NCBI RefSeq assembly: GCF_003350505.1
Contig: NZ_QQAY01000001.1
Location: 496,001 to 560,000, forward strand
DNA length: 64,000 nt
Direction: 5' to 3'
DNA from: Falsibacillus pallidus
GTDB taxonomy: Bacteria > Bacillota > Bacilli > Bacillales > DSM-25281
The notes below the pieces were generated by a model. It saw only the letters and a list, made by a program, of their open reading frames with translations. It made no database searches and was not told where the DNA came from. The translations under genes were made by a program, and so were the position numbers. Each line of letters starts with the position of its first letter. Within the stretch, counting starts at the first letter, position 1. Below are positions 9,152 through 18,134 of the stretch, in pieces.

Positions 9152-9727
9152 TCATCTAGGTGATAATCCTTGAAATAAATAAAGTTCAAATAGCTCAGAT
9201 ATTTGATCTTTACCCATAGGTTCATGATTTTTTTCCCAGTCAAATATGAATGAGACATATAATTTAAGCATGATGAATGCCGTGATTTCAGGGTCGCATG
9301 GTTTTATTTCGCCTTTATCGATTGCTGTCTGGATTTTTATTTTAATAAATGAAATGATGGCCTTTTCTAATTTAGCAAGCACTTCAAGCACAACCGGCGT
9401 CCCTATTTCTTTTTCCTCTTGGAAAAGTTTAATGGATAATTGATGCTCCTTTCTGAATTCAAGGATCCTCAGCAATGCATGGTGGACATTTTCAAAAAAT
9501 GGTCTGTCTTCATCAATTACTTCTTCTGCTGCTTCTCTCATTTCAGCTATCATCGTCCGGACGATTTCGTCGAACAATTCCTCTTTATTTTTGAAAAAAG
9601 TATAAATGGTTCCCTTGCCGACAGATGCAATTTTAGCAACTTGATCCATTGTGGTTGCTTTATATCCAAAAAGAGAAAATGATTTTGTAGCAGCCTCTAT
9701 GATTTGCTTCTTTCGATCTACAGTCAA
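9152..9727 (-). CDS. yhgD: TetR/AcrR-family regulator YhgD
   Basis: A 191-residue repressor with an N-terminal helix-turn-helix (about residues 10-55; VGKGTIYTFFKNKEELF is the TetR recognition segment) and a helical ligand-binding domain. Start is TTG, preceded by GAGGTGATGAA. The next ATG upstream is out of frame with an immediate stop. It lies just upstream of yhgE on the same strand, and both genes have the same TGACC-N13-GGTCA dyad in front, so it probably represses yhgE and itself. Ligand unknown. Confidence 0.85.
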   Translation of the reverse strand: MTVDRKKQIIEAATKSFSLFGYKATTMDQVAKIASVGKGTIYTFFKNKEELFDEIVRTMIAEMREAAEEVIDEDRPFFENVHHALLRILEFRKEHQLSIKLFQEEKEIGTPVVLEVLAKLEKAIISFIKIKIQTAIDKGEIKPCDPEITAFIMLKLYVSFIFDWEKNHEPMGKDQISELFELYLFQGLSPR

Positions 9728-9749
9728 TTCATCACCTCATTCTGACTAA

Positions 9750-9774
9750 TTGACCGGATTTGAAATTCGGTCAA
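9750..9774. promoter_or_regulatory. Probable autoregulatory operator of yhgD
   Basis: TTGACCG - 11 bases - CGGTCAA is a perfect dyad 23 bases upstream of the yhgD start. It shares core and spacing with the site before yhgE. Confidence 0.7.
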
Positions 9775-9876
9775 CCACTTAAAGTAATTTAACATAAACT
9801 AATCTATTTTACAAGGAAACTTCACCGCTTTTATTGAATTATTTATGATAAGAAGAAGTCGAAAGGAGAGAAACAG

Positions 9877-10488
9877 ATGAAGGTTTGGAAATTGGGCATT
9901 TTTTCGTTGATATTGATTTTGGGAGGATGCAAGGAACATGAAACTGTCCAACCTGCTCCATCGACATCCAAAAGTCCTCACGTGACAACAGAAGAGGCAT
10001 TGAAGGATATGTCAGAGGAAATTTATCAATGCCTGAGAAATGAGGACTTCGATTGCCTCAGCGAATATATCCCTGACAACGGGAGCGTTCTTTTCTCGCC
10101 TTATGCTGCTATCGGTGAAAACCCTGTACGCCTAAAGAAAGAAAACCTTCCTTCATTAATGGATGACTCTTCCCTTTATACTTGGGGCATCGGGGATGGC
10201 AGCGGAATCCCAATCGAACTTACCGCGAAGAATTTTGTTCATAAATTCTTATTAAATAATCCATACCCGGACCCGGACGAAGTCATTTTTGATAAGCTTG
10301 AGGACCGTGGAAATGCAATGATGAATATCAAAGACTACTTTCCTGGTGGCCATACAATTGAATATTACTTCAAAGGAACTGATTCAAATGGATTCATGGA
10401 TTGGACCAGTTTGTATTTCGTTTATGTAAAGGACGATGGCGGCAAATGGAGGCTTGCTGCTCTGATTCATAACCAGTGGACCATTTAA
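9877..10488 (+). CDS. Lipoprotein of unknown function
   Basis: A 203-residue secreted lipoprotein. The signal peptide ends in ILGGC (lipobox, cysteine near residue 18), followed by a short Pro/Ser/Thr-rich linker and one globular domain of about 160 residues with two cysteines near the start (YQCLRNEDFDCLS). AAAGGAGAG lies before the ATG. I do not recognise a named family. It stands alone between yhgD and the spore hydrolase gene. Confidence 0.75.
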   Translation: MKVWKLGIFSLILILGGCKEHETVQPAPSTSKSPHVTTEEALKDMSEEIYQCLRNEDFDCLSEYIPDNGSVLFSPYAAIGENPVRLKKENLPSLMDDSSLYTWGIGDGSGIPIELTAKNFVHKFLLNNPYPDPDEVIFDKLEDRGNAMMNIKDYFPGGHTIEYYFKGTDSNGFMDWTSLYFVYVKDDGGKWRLAALIHNQWTI

Positions 10489-10499
10489 TGAAGGTTTGA

Positions 10500-10529
10500 A
10501 CATATTTTCTCCCGTCTTCTGAATATAAA
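10500..10529 (+). promoter_or_regulatory. Possible sigma-E-type promoter of the spore hydrolase
   Basis: ACATATT (10500-10506), 15-base spacer, then AATATAAA (10522-10529). The -35 fits the KMATATT consensus well, the -10 only partly (CATACAnT). Sigma-E control would suit a YaaH/SleL-type gene. Confidence 0.3.
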
Positions 10530-10563
10530 TAGAACGACATGTTTAATGACGGGAGAGATGCAA

Positions 10564-11985
10564 ATGAAGATTCACGTGGTTCAGTATGGAGAAAACCTAT
10601 GGCTCATCTCCCAAAAATATGGTGCAGCCATCAATCAAATTGTTTCGCTCAACCTTCTTCCTAGCGCCAATAAATTATTGCCGGGAGAAGCTTTGATGAT
10701 CCCGGAGCCTTCCAAGGAGTATGTAGTATCCAGGGGAGATACGCTTTACAGCATTGCACAGAAAACGAATTCAGCTTTTAGTGAACTGCAGCGCATCAAT
10801 CAAATCTCAAATCCGGATGCTCTCTTTCCAGGTGAATTTTTGATCCTGCCATCATTTTCGTACACCATTCAATCAGGAGATAATCTGTGGAAAATCTCAC
10901 AGAAGTTCGGTGTCCCCCTTCAATCACTTTTTGAAATGAACGGACTGAATCAAAATTCGATGCTTTATGCAGGGCAGCAAATAAAAATTCCAGCCCTTGA
11001 ACGGCCGGAAGCTGAAGTGAATGCGTATACCACCAGCACAACTGACTCTGAACGGCAAAAAGTCCAGCAGCTTGCACAGTATTTCACTTACTTATCCCCT
11101 TTTACACATGCGGTGACAAAAGAAGGAACCATCACTACATTGGGAAGCAAGAACGATCAAGTGCTCATCCCAGCTGCAAAATCCAATCAAGCTGCCACAC
11201 TACTTGTCCTGACAAACTTTGCGAATGGAAAATTCGATTCTGATTTGGCTGCCGCCATTTTAAGGGATCCTGCCCTCCAGGATAAACTCATAGGCAATAT
11301 TTTGACCGAACTCAGAAAAGGATATTCAGGCGTGAATTTTGACTTTGAGTACGTTAACCCGGAGGACAGGGACAATTATTCTGCATTCCTAAAGAAAGTT
11401 GTCTCCAAGCTTCATCCAGAGGGTTTTTCCGTCTCAACTGCTCTTGCTCCTAAATTAAAGGCCGATCAAAAGGGATTGCTTTATGAAGCGCATGATTATA
11501 AGGCTCAGGGGCAGATCGTCGACTTCATTGTCCTTATGACGTATGAATGGGGATGGGCTGGGGGACCTCCACTTGCCATTGCTCCTATCAATGAAGTAAG
11601 GAAAGTCCTTGATTATGCCGTAACGGTCATCCCAGCCAATAAAATCATGATGGGTGCACCATTATATGGACGGGATTGGAAAATCCCTTGGCAGAAAGGG
11701 ACCATCGCAAGGACCATCAGCCCTATTGACGCAAGAAAGCTCGCTGTGAGATATAATGTACCCATTAACTATAACTATACGTATGAATCACCTTATTTCC
11801 GCTATACAGATGAAAGCGGCCAGCAGCATGAAGTGTGGTTTGAAGATGCAAGAAGCATGAAGGCCAAGATGGATACGGTAAAAATCTATCAATTAAGAGG
11901 CATCAGCTATTGGGAGCTTGCTAATGAATTTCCACAGAATTGGACAGTGCAGCGGAATGCTTTTAGGGTTAAAAAAATATTATAA
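10564..11985 (+). CDS. Spore cortex-lytic type hydrolase, three LysM repeats plus GH18 domain
   Basis: A 473-residue protein with three N-terminal LysM domains (about residues 1-48, 52-98 and 100-146; each starts Y/VxxGDxL or QYGENL and ends with an LxxPGExLxIP-like strand) and a glycosyl hydrolase 18 domain (about 170-470). The catalytic DxE is in GVNFDFEYV. The family (YaaH/SleL, YdhD, YvbX) cleaves muramic-lactam cortex peptidoglycan during germination. YaaH has two LysM domains; the third here is extra. Three in-frame ATGs compete; 10564 has GGGAGAG at proper distance. No signal peptide is visible, as for YaaH, which is placed in the coat from the mother cell. Confidence 0.85.
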   Translation: MKIHVVQYGENLWLISQKYGAAINQIVSLNLLPSANKLLPGEALMIPEPSKEYVVSRGDTLYSIAQKTNSAFSELQRINQISNPDALFPGEFLILPSFSYTIQSGDNLWKISQKFGVPLQSLFEMNGLNQNSMLYAGQQIKIPALERPEAEVNAYTTSTTDSERQKVQQLAQYFTYLSPFTHAVTKEGTITTLGSKNDQVLIPAAKSNQAATLLVLTNFANGKFDSDLAAAILRDPALQDKLIGNILTELRKGYSGVNFDFEYVNPEDRDNYSAFLKKVVSKLHPEGFSVSTALAPKLKADQKGLLYEAHDYKAQGQIVDFIVLMTYEWGWAGGPPLAIAPINEVRKVLDYAVTVIPANKIMMGAPLYGRDWKIPWQKGTIARTISPIDARKLAVRYNVPINYNYTYESPYFRYTDESGQQHEVWFEDARSMKAKMDTVKIYQLRGISYWELANEFPQNWTVQRNAFRVKKIL

Positions 11986-11989
11986 CGTA

Positions 11990-12019
11990 AAAACCCCCTC
12001 TCATCTAAAAGGGGGTTTT
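11990..12019. terminator. Terminator between spore hydrolase and hemY
   Basis: AAAACCCCC and GGGGGTTTT pair over a 12-base loop between convergent genes. Confidence 0.8.
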
Positions 12020-12025
12020 AAGCTT

Positions 12026-13438
12026 TTATTTTTCTGAAAGATATTGAAGAGTTTTTGCCACAGCCGCTTCACCTTGATCGATGCAGTCCGGCAAGCCAAG
12101 GCCTTCAAAAGAGCTTCCTGCGACAAAGACGCCAGGCAGTTCATTCTCGATATTCCGATAAATATTCTGCATGCGTTCTTTATGTCCGACCGTATATTGA
12201 GGCATTGCTTCCTTCCATCTGCTGACAATGGAAAACTCGGGCTTCATGGAAATGTCCATTGTCTTCTTCAAATCATCAAGGACAATCTGTTCGATTTCTT
12301 CATCTGAAAGATCAACAACAGCCTCATCCCCTGCTCTTCCTACATAACAGCGAAGAAGCACTTTCCCTTTAGGAGTCGTGTGCGGCCACTTCTTGTGGGT
12401 CCATGTACAGGCTGTTATCGTATAATCACTATTTCGGGAAACGACAAATCCAGTTCCATCGATATCTCTCTTAATGGCTTCTTCTGGGAAAGCCATTGCA
12501 ATGGTTGCCACGGAGGTAGCCGGCATACTTTTTAAAGGATCAAAGAAGCCCAGGCTGTTGAACATGGATTGCACAGCATGATGGGGAGTTGTGACGATTA
12601 CACTGTCTACAGTTAATTCTTCCCCGCTGCTCAATTGAAGATGATAGCCCTTCTCTTCCCTTTCAATCCCTTCGACTTTCACACCTTTTACTACACTTCC
12701 TTTATCAAGCTGCTGCTCGATTTCATCCACAAAGGATTGCAGTCCGGATTTGAAAGTCAAAAACATGCCTTTTTTCTTTTTGTTCTTGTTGGGAGTTGGG
12801 GCAGGTGTTGTTTTCTTCATTCCCATAATCAAGCTGCGATGTTCCTGTTCCACTTCATAAAACTGCGGGAATGTCGACATCAGGCTAAGCTTGTCGATAT
12901 CTCCCGCATAAATACCTGATAGAAGAGGTTCAATCAGGTTCTCGACGACCTCATCTCCAAGCCTTCTTCGAAAAAAGCTGCCTAAGGATTGATCTCCGAT
13001 TTCTTTAGAGCGGGGCATCACAAAATCAGCTGCTGCCCGCATTTTCCCGGGAACTGAGAATAATCCAGTCGTGATGAATGGCGATATCTTAGTGGGTATC
13101 CCCATCACTGCTCCTTCAGGCATCGGATGAAGCTTTTCGTTCACCATTACGTAGGACCTTCCAGCCGTATTGCTGACAAGCTTATCTTCAAGTCCAACTT
13201 CTTTCGCTAATCTCGAAGCGCTCTGTTTTCGGGCAAGAAACGAATCAGGTCCGCGCTCAATAACAAATCCATCCTTATAGACAGTTTGTATTTTTCCCCC
13301 TAAACGATGGCTGGCTTCAATCAGTACAACCTCGATTGGAAGCTTTTTCTCCTTGATGGTCTTTTGTAAATAATAGGCGGCTGCCAATCCTGTCATTCCG
13401 CCGCCGATGACTGCCACCTTTTGTTTCTCTTCCATCAC
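12026..13438 (-). CDS. hemY: Coproporphyrinogen III oxidase (HemY type)
   Basis: A 470-residue flavoprotein with an N-terminal FAD-binding Rossmann motif (GGGMTGLAAAYYL, residues 11-23) and the amine-oxidase-like C-terminus GLPDCIDQGEAAV. In Firmicutes this soluble enzyme, now also called CgoX, uses oxygen to oxidise coproporphyrinogen III to coproporphyrin III. It is the last gene of hemE-hemH-hemY, 21 bases after hemH. The start may be the GTG at 13438 or the adjacent ATG at 13435; AAGGCGATG lies upstream. The acidic/basic NKNKKKKG insert near residue 220 is a local oddity. Confidence 0.92.
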   Translation of the reverse strand: MMEEKQKVAVIGGGMTGLAAAYYLQKTIKEKKLPIEVVLIEASHRLGGKIQTVYKDGFVIERGPDSFLARKQSASRLAKEVGLEDKLVSNTAGRSYVMVNEKLHPMPEGAVMGIPTKISPFITTGLFSVPGKMRAAADFVMPRSKEIGDQSLGSFFRRRLGDEVVENLIEPLLSGIYAGDIDKLSLMSTFPQFYEVEQEHRSLIMGMKKTTPAPTPNKNKKKKGMFLTFKSGLQSFVDEIEQQLDKGSVVKGVKVEGIEREEKGYHLQLSSGEELTVDSVIVTTPHHAVQSMFNSLGFFDPLKSMPATSVATIAMAFPEEAIKRDIDGTGFVVSRNSDYTITACTWTHKKWPHTTPKGKVLLRCYVGRAGDEAVVDLSDEEIEQIVLDDLKKTMDISMKPEFSIVSRWKEAMPQYTVGHKERMQNIYRNIENELPGVFVAGSSFEGLGLPDCIDQGEAAVAKTLQYLSEK

Positions 13439-13459
13439 GATTCATCGCCTTCTTTATCA

Positions 13460-14395
13460 TTACTGGTTTTCTTTTAATTTATCTAGTACAACTGAAGCCA
13501 ACGCATCGATGAATGCCGGCTGACTATTCGGCATTTCCGGGCGATAATAGCTAGCGCCAATTTCATCGGTCACAATTTTACATTCAGTATCATTGTCATA
13601 AAGCACTTCTAAATGATCGGAAACAAACCCGACTGGGATATACACGAATGCTTTATAATGATTCTCATGAAAAAGATCTCTTGTAAGATCCTGTACATCC
13701 GGGCCAAGCCAAGGTTCGGGAGTATTCCCGGCACTTTGCCATCCTACGGCATATTCCGTAATACCTGCTTTTTCAGCAATCATCTGTGCAGTTTCTTTCA
13801 ATTGATCAGGATATGGGTCCCCAGACTGAAGAATTTTCTCAGGCAGGCTGTGTGCTGAAACAATCAGACATGCTTGTCCTCTTTCTTCATCCGGCATTTG
13901 GCTGTATACTTCCTTTACCTTTTCAACCCAATACTCTATGAATTTAGGTTCCTTGTACCAGCTCTCGACAGATTGAATTTCGAGGCAGCCTAAATTGGCA
14001 GCGGCTTCTTTTGCCCGCCCGTTATATGATTTTACGCTGAAAGTGGAGAAATGCGGTGCGAGGACTATTGATACTGCTTCTTCAAGTCCATCTTCCTTCA
14101 TTTGCTTCACGGCATCTTCCACAAAAGGTTCAATATGTTTTAGTCCTAAGTACGCCTTAAATTCAATTTCATCCTGAATCTCATTTAGATGTGCTTCAAG
14201 CTTTTCCGCCTGCTGCTGGGTAATGTGGGCTAACGGAGAAATGCCCCCGATCGCCTGATATCGGCTGCGCAGATCTTCCAGCAATTCAGGTGAAGGTGTT
14301 CTTCCATGTCTGATATGTGTATAATACCGCTCTAAATCTTCTTCTTTATATGGTGTTCCATAAGCCATGACAAGCAAACCCATTTTTTTCTTCAT
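13460..14395 (-). CDS. hemH: Coproporphyrin ferrochelatase
   Basis: A 311-residue monofunctional ferrochelatase, close in length to the B. subtilis enzyme. It inserts Fe2+ into coproporphyrin III (CpfC activity). The catalytic histidine lies in VSAHSLP and the conserved glutamate in [14 protein letters not shown]. Middle gene of the hem operon, 75 bases downstream of hemE. The protein looks complete. Confidence 0.93.
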   Translation of the reverse strand: MKKKMGLLVMAYGTPYKEEDLERYYTHIRHGRTPSPELLEDLRSRYQAIGGISPLAHITQQQAEKLEAHLNEIQDEIEFKAYLGLKHIEPFVEDAVKQMKEDGLEEAVSIVLAPHFSTFSVKSYNGRAKEAAANLGCLEIQSVESWYKEPKFIEYWVEKVKEVYSQMPDEERGQACLIVSAHSLPEKILQSGDPYPDQLKETAQMIAEKAGITEYAVGWQSAGNTPEPWLGPDVQDLTRDLFHENHYKAFVYIPVGFVSDHLEVLYDNDTECKIVTDEIGASYYRPEMPNSQPAFIDALASVVLDKLKENQ

Positions 14396-14470
14396 TGAAA
14401 TAAAACCCCCATTCTAAATTACGCCAAGTATATTTTGTTCCCAAACGTGATGCAAACTAAAATGTGCTCT

Positions 14471-15511
14471 TTACTTCTTTGAAGCGCTGTATTCATGAAC
14501 AAACGAAGCGACTTTTTTCAGTGTATCCGGATTGACGGATGGGAAGACGCCATGTCCGAGATTAAAAATATAGCCCGGCTCCTGCATCCCTTGATCCAAA
14601 ATATCCTTCACTCTTTCTTCTATCACGTTCCAAGCAGCTAAAAGGATGGCAGGATCCAAGTTTCCTTGAACCGTTTTGGTAATGCCTTTGCTTCTTGCCT
14701 CTTCAATAGGGAGCCTCCAATCAAGCCCCACTACATCGATTGGCAGATCATGCCATTCCATAGCCAAATGGCTCGCACCGACTCCAAACATGATCAATGG
14801 AACATTTTCACCTTTCAGCTCTGTGAAAATCCTTTCCATGACTGGTTTGATAAATACTCTGTAATCCGCAACATTTAAAGCACCGACCCATGAGTCGAAA
14901 ATTTGGAATGCTTTCGCACCTGCCTTAATTTGTGCTTTGGCATACCTTACCGTCATATCCGCAAGTTTATCCATTAAAGCAAACCATGCTTTCGGCTCGG
15001 AATACATAAAAGCTTTTGTTTTATTATAGTTTTTGGATGGACCGCCTTCAATCATATAGCTCGCAATTGTGAACGGCGCGCCTGCAAACCCGATCAACGG
15101 AACAGTCAGCTGCTCCTGTGTAAGAAGGCGGATTGTATCCAATACGTATGGTACGTCATCTTCGGGGCTGATTTCTCCCAGCTTTTCTACATCAGCCATT
15201 GATCGAATAGGATTGTCGATGACTGGTCCGATCCCTGCTTTGATATCGACTTTAACCCCGATTGCTGGAAGCGGGGACATGATGTCCTTATAAAGGATGG
15301 CTGCGTCCACATCGTACTGTTCAACGGGAAGCCTGGTCACATATGCGCATAGTTCAGGCTGATGAGTAATTTCAAATAGGGAGTACTTTTCTTTGATTGC
15401 TCTATATTCAGGCTGTGAGCGCCCTGCTTGCCTCATATACCATAGAGGCACTTTTTCTGTCTTTTCTCCCCTGGCCGCTCTCAGGAATGTATCATTCGTT
15501 ATTCTGCTCAT
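14471..15511 (-). CDS. hemE: Uroporphyrinogen decarboxylase
   Basis: A 346-residue enzyme that removes four acetate carboxyls from uroporphyrinogen III to give coproporphyrinogen III. The signature WYMRQAGR lies near residue 25 and the catalytic aspartate in ILYKDIM. I use the ATG at 15511, giving [16 protein letters not shown], which aligns with B. subtilis HemE; an in-frame GTG at 15526 overlaps the AAAGGTGG site. First gene of the hemEHY operon. In B. subtilis pbpF lies just upstream; no penicillin-binding protein gene is present here. Confidence 0.93.
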   Translation of the reverse strand: MSRITNDTFLRAARGEKTEKVPLWYMRQAGRSQPEYRAIKEKYSLFEITHQPELCAYVTRLPVEQYDVDAAILYKDIMSPLPAIGVKVDIKAGIGPVIDNPIRSMADVEKLGEISPEDDVPYVLDTIRLLTQEQLTVPLIGFAGAPFTIASYMIEGGPSKNYNKTKAFMYSEPKAWFALMDKLADMTVRYAKAQIKAGAKAFQIFDSWVGALNVADYRVFIKPVMERIFTELKGENVPLIMFGVGASHLAMEWHDLPIDVVGLDWRLPIEEARSKGITKTVQGNLDPAILLAAWNVIEERVKDILDQGMQEPGYIFNLGHGVFPSVNPDTLKKVASFVHEYSASKK

Positions 15512-15526
15512 TATTGCCGTGTCCAC

Positions 15527-15862
15527 CTTTCAAATCATTACTTTCTTTATTGTATTATAAAATAGCCAAAACAAAAAACTTCTTATCTCAAAAAGGACAA
15601 AAGCGCTTCCATTGAGACCAGCTGCGTTCTTATAAGGCATATGCGTATCCATTTAGCGTTCCATTTCATTCGTTTTCACTATAGTCTTTTTGATTTCAAA
15701 AGTATAGATTTCAAGATAAAATGTCATAAAATTGCCGATTTTACATGACTTGGCAGGAAGTTTGATGGTGAAAGAATTTGGGTAAAGTAGAATTGTCATC
15801 GTCTATCTTCTTTAAAGTGATGGCATACTATTATTAATAATTCTAGTCGAGGTGAATGTAGG
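15527..15862. other. Intergenic region between divergent hemE and hmoB
   Basis: About 335 bases with no coding sequence. On the minus strand a TATAAT (plus positions 15554-15559) may be the -10 of hemE. For hmoB the only clear element is an A/T-rich stretch with TACTAT about 30 bases before the gene. Nothing else recognisable. In B. subtilis pbpF occupies the hemE side of this gap. Confidence 0.5.
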
Positions 15863-16381
15863 ATGAACTTTTACATGACAAGCGGTACATATGATTATTT
15901 ATTAAAAATATATGAAAAGCACAAAAGCGAAAAATTAATTTTGGCTCAAAATGCTGAAGGTACAGTCTTGATGCATGAAACAGCCGGTGAAAGCATTTTT
16001 GAGGAGCCAAGAAAATACGAGGTCATCGACGCCCACGGGGAATTGGCCCAACAAGGATTCGTCGTCTGCAACAATATCCCTGTGACAGACGAAGGAAGAC
16101 CGGTCTTTGAATATCGCTTTAAAAATAGGGCGAGACAGATTGAATCTGAGCCTGGATTTATATCGATCCGTGTTCTGAGACCAATGAATTCAGATACCTA
16201 TGTCATCATGACCCAATGGGCAGATGCTGATGCATTCCATGCCTGGCAGGATTCCAAAGCCTATGCAAAAGCGCATGAAAAGCGCGGCACCAGTGAAGGA
16301 ATGGACGCTCAAAAAGACTTATTCCCACGAGCATCCTTCGTGACCAAATACAGTGCGCCTGACCTTTCCGAAATCCATTAA
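15863..16381 (+). CDS. hmoB: Haem-degrading monooxygenase, HmoB type
   Basis: A 172-residue protein whose C-terminal half (about residues 75-165) is an antibiotic-biosynthesis-monooxygenase (ABM) fold. Recalled similarity to B. subtilis HmoB (YhgC) is high throughout, including RFKNRARQIESEPGF, LRPMNSDTYVIMTQW and AHEKRGTS. HmoB opens haem and releases iron. It is divergent from the haem-synthesis operon, so synthesis and turnover genes share one intergenic region. GAGGTGAATGTAGG precedes the ATG. Confidence 0.9.
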   Translation: MNFYMTSGTYDYLLKIYEKHKSEKLILAQNAEGTVLMHETAGESIFEEPRKYEVIDAHGELAQQGFVVCNNIPVTDEGRPVFEYRFKNRARQIESEPGFISIRVLRPMNSDTYVIMTQWADADAFHAWQDSKAYAKAHEKRGTSEGMDAQKDLFPRASFVTKYSAPDLSEIH

Positions 16382-16402
16382 GATGGACTGAAGTTTACAA
16401 CA

Positions 16403-16428
16403 AAAAAAACCGCGATTTGCGGTTTTTT
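16403..16428. terminator. Terminator between hmoB and liaR
   Basis: A-tract, ACCGC - 5 bases - GCGGT, then seven T. Lies between convergent genes and can work both ways. Confidence 0.85.
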
Positions 16429-16443
16429 TGTTGTCTATAATTC

Positions 16444-17079
16444 TCAATCTATCAATCCATTTCTGTTGGCGTAGATGGCTGCTTGCGTCCGGTCAGATAC
16501 TCCCAATTTGCTTAGGATATTGCTCACGTGGGTCTTCACTGTCTTTACACCGATGAACAACTTTTCGCTGATTTCCTGGTTTGTCAGCCCATTTCCCAAA
16601 CATCTCAGAACATCCAATTCCCTTTCCGTCAGTTCCTCATGCGGCTTTTTATCCTTTTGGCGGAAACGATTCATCATCTTCGTTGCCACTTTCGGCTCAA
16701 TGACCACTTCCCCGTTCATGGACTTAAAAATAGCCTGTGCCACTTCTTCCGCTTTGGCTGTCTTGAGAAGATAGCTGTGGGCACCCGCTTCAAGTGCAGG
16801 GAATACCTGCTCATCATCATAGTAGCTTGTTAATATGATCACTTTGCAGTCAGGGTGTATCGATAAAATATTCTTTGTCGCTTCAATGCCTGTTCCATCC
16901 TCCATCAGTAAATCCATCAGGATGACATCCGGTTTATGTTCCTGGGCAAGCCGATATGCCTCTTTACCGGAAGATGCCTCCCCGACTAAATGAATGTCCT
17001 TTTCGGTCATCAGATAGGATCTCATCCCCAGACGAACCATTTCATGATCATCCACAATCAATACTTTAATCTTATCCAA
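16444..17079 (-). CDS. liaR: Response regulator LiaR
   Basis: A 211-residue NarL/LuxR-type regulator. The receiver domain (about 1-120) has acidic pair IVDDHE, phospho-acceptor Asp in VILMDLLMEDG and the Lys of LLKTAKAEE. The DNA-binding domain (about 145-210) has LTERELDVLRCLGNG and the VKTVKTHVSNILSKLGV recognition helices. Its start overlaps the end of liaS by 8 bases. With LiaF and LiaS it forms the envelope-stress module known from LiaFSR/VraSR. The liaIH target genes are not in this window. Confidence 0.9.
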   Translation of the reverse strand: MDKIKVLIVDDHEMVRLGMRSYLMTEKDIHLVGEASSGKEAYRLAQEHKPDVILMDLLMEDGTGIEATKNILSIHPDCKVIILTSYYDDEQVFPALEAGAHSYLLKTAKAEEVAQAIFKSMNGEVVIEPKVATKMMNRFRQKDKKPHEELTERELDVLRCLGNGLTNQEISEKLFIGVKTVKTHVSNILSKLGVSDRTQAAIYANRNGLID

Positions 17080-18118
17080 TCTTCAGCACCTCCTCTACAG
17101 GTATTCTGATATTAATATAGGTTCCTTCATTTTCTTTGGAACGTATTTGAAAAACCCCGCCTAATTCTTCGCAGCGCTCCCTCATAGACTGAAGTCCAAA
17201 TGATGTCATTTTTGACGCATGGACCCCAAATCCTTTTCCATCGTCGCTTATATATAAATGCAGCATATCCTTACTTCTTTCCAAGACAATTTTCACTTTT
17301 TCCGCATGTGCATGGCGAAGGATGTTCGACAGCGCTTCCTGAACGATCCTGAAAACGTGGGCTTCTGTCCCTTTTGAAAGATGTTCGATTTCTTCAATCC
17401 TCATTTCAATTTCAAGATTGCTCTTTTCTTTTAATTCCCTCACAAGTTTGATCAAACCTTCCCTCAAGGAGTCTCCCTTCAGGTCGATTGGACGGAGATG
17501 CAGAAGCAATGCCCTCATTTCCCCTTGTGCTTTGGAGGCAATTTGAGCGACCTGTTCCAGCATCCCTTTTGCCTGATTCGAATCTTCTTCAATGATGCGG
17601 ATGGCAGCTGAAGAGAGCATGCCGAGTGCAAATAGCTGCTGGCTTACAGAATCATGCAGCTCCCTGGCAAGCCGCTGCCTTTCTTCGATGACTGCTGCAT
17701 GATGGGCCTGATTGGCCAGCTCAGACTTTTCATCTGCCAGCCTTTGCAAAGATTTTACTTGATCTTGTATGAACTGTGCCAAGTGGTTGAGTTCATCCGT
17801 AATCAATCCAATCTCATCGTTCTCAGACTTTGTGATTCTCGCAGAAAACTTCCCGCTCCTCAGTGTGGTCACAAATGTCAAAAGACTGTCGAGCCTTCCT
17901 TTAAACAAGTAGCCGCCGCGAAAACCGAAGTACAGGCTTAAGATGATAAGGAGCAAAAATAGAAATAAAGATAGATAAATGGAACTTTGTAAAGAGATAA
18001 TCGGCTCCGGGGAAAATAATATGTAAACCTGGAGGCCGGAGAAAAAGATCAGTCCTCCGAGAACGCCCATCAACAAAAAACTTTGGACGAACCAAATTCT
18101 GATATTCAGTGTCTTCAT
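17072..18118 (-). CDS. liaS: Sensor histidine kinase LiaS
   Basis: A 348-residue kinase with two N-terminal membrane helices flanking a very short extracytoplasmic loop (intramembrane-sensing type), a HAMP region (about 70-125), a HisKA_3 dimerisation domain with the phospho-histidine in LARELHDSVSQQL, and a HATPase domain (SDDGKGFG). The longest frame extends into liaF, but I place the start at 18118, where GAAGGGAAGG precedes MKTLNIRIW. Confidence 0.9.
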   Translation of the reverse strand: MKTLNIRIWFVQSFLLMGVLGGLIFFSGLQVYILFSPEPIISLQSSIYLSLFLFLLLIILSLYFGFRGGYLFKGRLDSLLTFVTTLRSGKFSARITKSENDEIGLITDELNHLAQFIQDQVKSLQRLADEKSELANQAHHAAVIEERQRLARELHDSVSQQLFALGMLSSAAIRIIEEDSNQAKGMLEQVAQIASKAQGEMRALLLHLRPIDLKGDSLREGLIKLVRELKEKSNLEIEMRIEEIEHLSKGTEAHVFRIVQEALSNILRHAHAEKVKIVLERSKDMLHLYISDDGKGFGVHASKMTSFGLQSMRERCEELGGVFQIRSKENEGTYINIRIPVEEVLKIG

Positions 18119-18134
18119 CCCAGTCCTTCCCTTC

